In this document: positions 59,801 through 64,000 of the stretch, in pieces
Layout of the letters: each line of letters begins with the position of its first letter
Position numbering within the stretch: position 1 is the first letter of the stretch
Source: Lycium barbarum
Taxonomy: Eukaryota > Streptophyta > Magnoliopsida > Solanales > Solanaceae
DNA length: 64,000 nucleotides
Reading direction: 5' to 3'
Assembly: GCF_019175385.1 (NCBI RefSeq)
Contig: NC_083345.1
Location: forward strand, 125,801,657-125,865,656
Notes under the pieces: model-generated
Databases searched by the model: none
The model's input: the letters and a program-made list of their open reading frames with translations, nothing else
Told to the model about the DNA's origin: nothing
Program-made: the position numbers and the translations under genes

Positions 59801-60129
59801 CCTATGTTTTTTTTTTTTTTTTTTTGTTATAATAAGCAAGATTCTCTTTTAATTCACTTTTTGAAATTAGAAGAACGTATAAATACCAAATTCTAACCAA
59901 TTTTGATTTACTACAACTTTGAATAATTATTTTCAAGAGGAGTAATATATATATATTGGTAGAGAAATTCTCAAAGTAGTTGTTAACCATGTCTATGGTG
60001 AGAGGTTTGGGGGGCATATAATAAATGGGGTCGACATATGGTTTTTGCAGAGCTACTTAATCAAGACACACAAACATATTTTTAACAAATTCATTTTTCC
60101 ATATTTTAAAACAAATTAATGTTTTCAGT

Positions 60130-60400
60130 TTAAAAAAAAAAGGGGTGGGGGGGGGGGGGGGTTAAAAGAATCAAATTTTATTTTAAAAAAGGGGGTTTTA
60201 AAAATCATTTTTTTTAAAGAAAATTCTGTTTTTTTTTAACTTTTTCTAATCCATGGGTTCTTTTTTTTTTAAATGGATTTTAAAAAAAAAAAAACTTTCA
60301 ATTTTTTTTTTGAAAAAAATGTGTTTTAAAAATAATTTTTTTAAAAGAAAATTTAATTTTTTGTTTTTTTTAAAAAAAAAATTAACATGTAAGCTGAAAA
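60130..60400. repeat. Homopolymer-dominated block
   Basis: Chains of A, T and G runs: A10, G4TG15 (60142-60161), then repeated T and A runs of 5-10. Unlike any other part of the window and without structure of a known repeat. May be an assembly or base-calling artefact. Confidence 0.6.
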
Positions 60401-60701
60401 AATTAAAATAAATAAATGAATACACATGTGACAAGGATAGTGTATGTCACTCTCCCATATGAGATTGTGCATCAGTGTTTATGGAGGTAATTATTCCGTT
60501 TTAAATAAATTTAGGAACGTAATAAAATTCAGAAAAAAATAAGATGTGTCATAATAATTTCGGGTATAATTCAGAGATTAAGAGTGCCTTATCCCTAGAA
60601 AGTACCAACATGCTTTTTGACGCAGTCTACCTATTAATGGACCACAGAATGACTAGTACTACTACATCTACGAGTGTAACATCATTTGACATTACTCGAC
60701 A

Positions 60702-61591
60702 TTTGAAGAAGGCTTAATATGCAGATGGACCCTTAAACTTGGCATGTTTTGTAAGATAGACATATAAACTTATAAGGTGACCAGATAGACACTTAAACTT
60801 ACTCAAAGTGTATTTTTCAAGTTTTTCAGTTGTTTTGAAAACAAAAACTATATTTTTCAAACACTCACAATTTTCATGGCCAAACAAGCCCTAAATATAT
60901 CACAAAATATTTTTTTAAAAATGCAAAAATAAGGCAAACGCATATACATGAGACTATAAATGTGCACTTAAACCAATAAATACTCACTAATCGCAATTTT
61001 GCAGCTTTCAATTAACTCGGTTTTTTTTTTACACTTGAATAATTAAAAAACAATAACTTTAACCAATAAAAATCCTTAAAAAAAGAAATTTCAAATTAAG
61101 AAATTTCTTTTTTTTAAGGATTTTCTTCTCGGCTTTACAGTTTTCTTAATTTGAAATTTCTTTTACACTTGAAATACTGAACTTAGAAATTTCTTAATTT
61201 GAAATTTCTTTTTTTTAAGGATTTTTATTGGTTAAAGTTATTGTTTTTTAATTATTCAAGTGTAAAAAAAAAAACCGAGTTAATTGAAAGCTGCAAAATT
61301 GCGATTAGCGAGTATTTATTGGTTTAAGTGCACATTTATAATCTCATGTATATGCGTTTGCCTTATTTTTGCATTTTAAAAAAAAAATTGTGATATATTT
61401 AGGGCTTGTTTGGCCATGAAAATTGTGAGTGTTTGAAAAATATAGTTTTTGTTTTCAAAACAACTGAAAAACTTGAAAAATACACTTTGAGTAAGTTTAA
61501 GTGTTTAGCTGGTCACCTTATAAGTTTATATGCCTATCTTACAAAACATGCCAAGTTTAAGGGTCCATCTAGGTATTAAGCCTTTGAAGAA
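60702..61591. mobile_element. Giant near-perfect foldback element, 872 bp, 9-bp TSD
   Basis: Element 60711-61582, ends ggcttaatatgcagatggac and gtccatctaggtattaagcc. TSD tttgaagaa at 60702-60710 and 61583-61591. Empty site at 58308-58316. The two arms are complementary over roughly 400 bp each with few mismatches; the turn is near 61125-61150 (cttctcggctttacagtt). Terminal similarity to the 57401 element (ggcttaat) suggests one family. No coding capacity. Confidence 0.95.
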
Positions 61592-61670
61592 TATATAGTA
61601 CTGAAATTTAGTACTTATTATTCAATGATATATTCACATGATGACAAAAAACGAAGAAGAAGAAGAAGTC

Positions 61671-61961
61671 TAAGAGCCTGTTTGGATGGGCTTAAAAATA
61701 AGCAGCTTATAAGCTGTTTCCAACTTATAAGCTGCTTATTTTTGGAGTAGGCTATAAGCTGGAGTAGGTTAACTTATTTTGTTTTTGGCTTATAAGCTGT
61801 TTTCAGCTTATAAGCTGCTTTAGATAAGCTAAGCCAAACGGGCTCAATTATTTTTTGGGCTTATTTTATGCACAAAATGACTTTAAGCTGGTCAGCCAAA
61901 CACTCAAAAAAGCTGAAAACAGCTTATAAGCAATTTATAAGTCAATCCAAACGGGCTCTAA
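61671..61961. mobile_element. Harbinger-type MITE, 285 bp, TAA target
   Basis: Element 61674-61958, ends gagcctgtttggatgg and caatccaaacgggctc. TSD TAA at both sides. Empty site in unit 1 at 58393-58395 (tctaactttgcc). The core contains cagcttataagctg palindromes, as in 54002-54264. Confidence 0.95.
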
Positions 61962-62294
61962 CTTTGCCTAATCATAAACTATGAACCATAATTTCAAGGA
62001 AAAAAATTGTAGGGAGGGTTGGAGAGGCCTCAAAAAGAAATTGATAGTTTGGTAGGTCAAACTTCTAAAATTTACTTAATGAATGTCTTTATACTATCAA
62101 TCAAGGTGGAATGTATAGTGTATATGAATTCGGCTAAACTAAGTATTTTGATCTAAACTTCATATGTGTATTATTAAGAGAGCCAAAAAATATGAATAAA
62201 TAGTAGATTTTGAACTCAATTATCAGTACTTGAGATTACTATTAAAATTTTAAATTCATATAAAGTTAAAATCTTGAATTCGCATTTGTTATTA

Positions 62295-62506
62295 CTCTCT
62301 CCGTTTCAATTTATATGAACTCATTTGACTGTGCACGACATTTAAAAAAGAGGAAAGACTTTTAGAACTTGTGGTTCAAAATAAGCCTTGAAAATTTGTG
62401 TGGCTGTAAATCATTCATAAAGTGAATTTGTTTTCAAATTAGGATAGAGATCATTCATTTTGACACGAACTAAAAAGAAAATAGGTTCAGACAAATTGAA
62501 ACAGAG
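62295..62506. mobile_element. Stowaway-like MITE, 212 bp
   Basis: ctctctccgtttcaatttat ... acaaattgaaacagag between TA dinucleotides (62293-62294 and 62507-62508). Absent from unit 1 at the matching place (about 58926). Confidence 0.9.
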
Positions 62507-62866
62507 TACTTGTTAGTGCACAAAATGGTAAAGTCCATTCTTTTTTCTGGGCATGATTAATTAACTGTATGTACAATGTTTAAGTTATTAGGGTCATAGA
62601 CCCATAGAGTACTCACGTGCGTAGATCTATATCAATTTGGATGGAAAAACTATACATATGTCACCAAGTTGATAACAGGGACGGAGGCAGAATTTTTACC
62701 GATGGGATTTAAGATATAAAAAAATAAACATACGAACAAGCTTGAGGGGGTTCAACGTCTACTATATATATACATATATATATATAAAATAATTTTAACC
62801 TTATAAAAATAATATTTGTTTCTTCTGAGGGGTTCGGATAAACACTCTCGGCATAGTGTGGCTCCG

Positions 62867-63269
62867 TTCCGATGCGGGAAAAAATCTTTTTAAAAGGTTT
62901 TTGGTCAACATCAAAATAGGTCAAGGGCGCGTCGGAAGATGAAAATAGTTCTAATCTTCCCCACTCCGATTTCTTTAAATCTTCTATAACATCTGATTTC
63001 ATTAAATCTTCCTTTCGAATCCAAAATTCCGGCTCGGCCCGGGAAAGCGCCGCCCTATAACTGAAAAAAAGGAGCACGGCGAAAAGCTTTTCAATCAAAG
63101 CGATTTCATAACCATAAAGAAAGACCCAAAACCTTCGACCCTTCTTTCTAAATGGGGGTGCTCTTAGTTCAGTTCGGTAGAACGTGGGTCTCCAAAACCC
63201 GGAACTAACAAGTCTATTAGAAAGTCGAATTAGCAACCGAAACAACTTGGGCGAAATAGGGTTCTACCG
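62867..63269. other. Organelle-derived insert (probable NUMT) in the MITE
   Basis: GC-richer than the surroundings, with words such as ggctcggcccgggaaagcgc. It includes a plastid-type tRNA-Trp 5' portion (63158-63201). The upstream part is not the plastid petG region, so a mitochondrial source is more likely, where plastid-type trnW is common in dicots. An open frame runs through it on the minus strand but continues into the MITE and is not recognised as a gene. Flanked by the 5-bp direct repeat ctccg (62862-62866 and 63270-63274). Confidence 0.55.
63158..63201 (+). pseudogene. Truncated plastid-type tRNA-Trp (CCA)
   Basis: gtgctcttagttcagttcgg-tagaacgtgggtctccaaaa-cccg matches the first 44 nt of plant plastid-type trnW: acceptor 5' strand (one change), D arm, and anticodon arm with CCA inside tctccaaaa. 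It breaks off after the anticodon stem; the variable loop, T arm and 3' acceptor strand are missing. Non-functional. Confidence 0.8.
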
Positions 63270-63635
63270 CTCCGTCACTGGTTGAGAATGGTGAAATCAT
63301 GATGAATAATTCAAACTGCTAGTGATGGATCCTATATGATTCCTTCAATTATTCACTGCTAAGCTGCTAGGATATGATGTGGCCTTATTGGCTGAGTAAT
63401 TTGAGGCTAACAGCCTCAGCATGTGACTTTGAGTACTTTTTGAAGTAGATAATGTCAGTTAGGTTTTTTGAGGAAATATTCATTTTTTAACATTGGTAAA
63501 GCTGAAACTTATAATATTGTTATTTTCCTTTTCTTTCTTGTTTTTGTTTTGGGAAGTTCAATAGTAAAAATATAAATTTCTAACGTATCAAATTAAATTC
63601 TGAATTAACTTTTTTTTTTTTTGGGATGATTATCA

Positions 63636-64000
63636 TGCCTGCCATCATTTACACATGCACTTTCAAAAGTACTAATTAAAAGCCAGAAGGTGCTATTGTG
63701 AAGTAAGTAATCAGCAAAAATGTGGTATAACAATACTCATGCAAAATTGCCACTAAATTAGATATGTTTTACAATTAGTTGAAGACTTGGTCTTTGAATA
63801 TTTCAAACTCCATTCACGCATTTTGATTTCATCATGTCAAATTCAACTTGCAAGCAACCAAGGAAAAATAACATAACCATAAATCATGACCAAAATCTCC
63901 ATGGTCTATTTTATTTATATCATTTTTATTTCTTCTCTTTTTGCAACCAAAATCTTACTCCCTCTGTTTCAATTTGTTTGAACCTATTTCTTTTTTAGCC
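63636..64000. other. Right edge, no gene; MITE start at the end
   Basis: No reading frame supported. 63958-64000 (actccctctgtttcaatttg...) is the left end of a Stowaway-like MITE running out of the window. Confidence 0.55.

Larger units (their letters stand above)
62668..63288. mobile_element. hAT-type MITE, 605 bp, carrying an organelle-like insert
   Basis: Element 62676-63280, ends cagggacggaggcag and ctccgtcactg. TSD gttgataa (62668-62675) and gttgagaa (63281-63288). The empty site in unit 1 reads gttgagaa at 59081-59088, so the left copy mutated. The MITE proper is 62676-62866 plus 63270-63280. A block of 403 bp of different composition sits between, flanked by ctccg on both sides. Confidence 0.92.
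60597..63635. repeat. Tandem segmental duplication B, unit 2
   Basis: Direct copy of 58201-59594, expanded by four insertions (60711-61582, 61674-61958, 62295-62506 and 62676-63280). Similarity ends near 63635 (gattatcatgcctgcc against gcttatcatcagggg). Confidence 0.93.

Noticed and set aside
62709..63245. 178-codon minus-strand frame considered as a mitochondrial or novel gene
   Set aside because: It crosses the boundary between the MITE and the organelle-like insert and overlaps a truncated tRNA on the other strand; no family recognised.

Overview
This window is nuclear DNA from a flowering plant, very probably of the nightshade family (Solanaceae). It is AT-rich and carries introns with GT..AG borders and a nuclear tRNA gene. 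The repeats point to Solanaceae: TS-type SINEs ending in TTG repeats, Au/SolS-type SINEs, LTR ends of the TGTCACGACCC type, and hAT-like MITEs with CAGNGGCGGA ends. The species cannot be fixed from sequence alone.

Three protein genes can be assembled, all on the minus strand. (1) 10588-4688: a kinesin-light-chain-related TPR protein (KLCR/CMU family), 4 exons, about 600 aa. (2) 31298-29565: an R2R3-MYB transcription factor with a complete bHLH-interaction signature, 2 exons, 316 aa. (3) 39500-34918: a WD-repeat protein of the plant WDR44-like family, 7 exons, about 709 aa, including a 52-nt exon. RNA genes are a tRNA-Gly(CCC) at 13639-13709 and three related candidate C/D-box snoRNAs (15.76, 16.74 and 25.80 kb). 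The left edge (1-3.2 kb) is a broken Ty1/copia element cut by a gypsy-type LTR.

Between genes the window is mostly transposon-derived. 17.8-22.8 kb is an AT-rich direct-repeat array with Helitron-like hairpins. 44.3-55.6 kb is a direct tandem duplication, and 58.2-63.6 kb is a second one. In each pair, insertions found in one copy are missing from the other, so the empty sites show exact element ends and target-site duplications. This defines a 2.5 kb hAT element packed with TA minisatellite (8-bp TSD), a 1.2 kb Mutator-like element with a possible captured coding fragment (10-bp TSD), two giant foldback elements with 9-bp TSDs, nested Harbinger MITEs (TTA/TAA TSDs), two hAT MITEs, and an organelle-derived segment with a truncated tRNA-Trp inside one of them.

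The genes show no operon-like relationship. KLCR links microtubules with the cell cortex and cellulose synthase. The MYB probably works in a MYB-bHLH-WD40 type complex. The neighbouring WD40 gene is a different WD family (WDR44-like), not the TTG1 partner. The most notable gene-level observations are duplicated regulatory DNA: a second copy of the KLCR leader/promoter about 670 bp upstream, and a repeated module with a strong splice donor in front of the WD40 gene.
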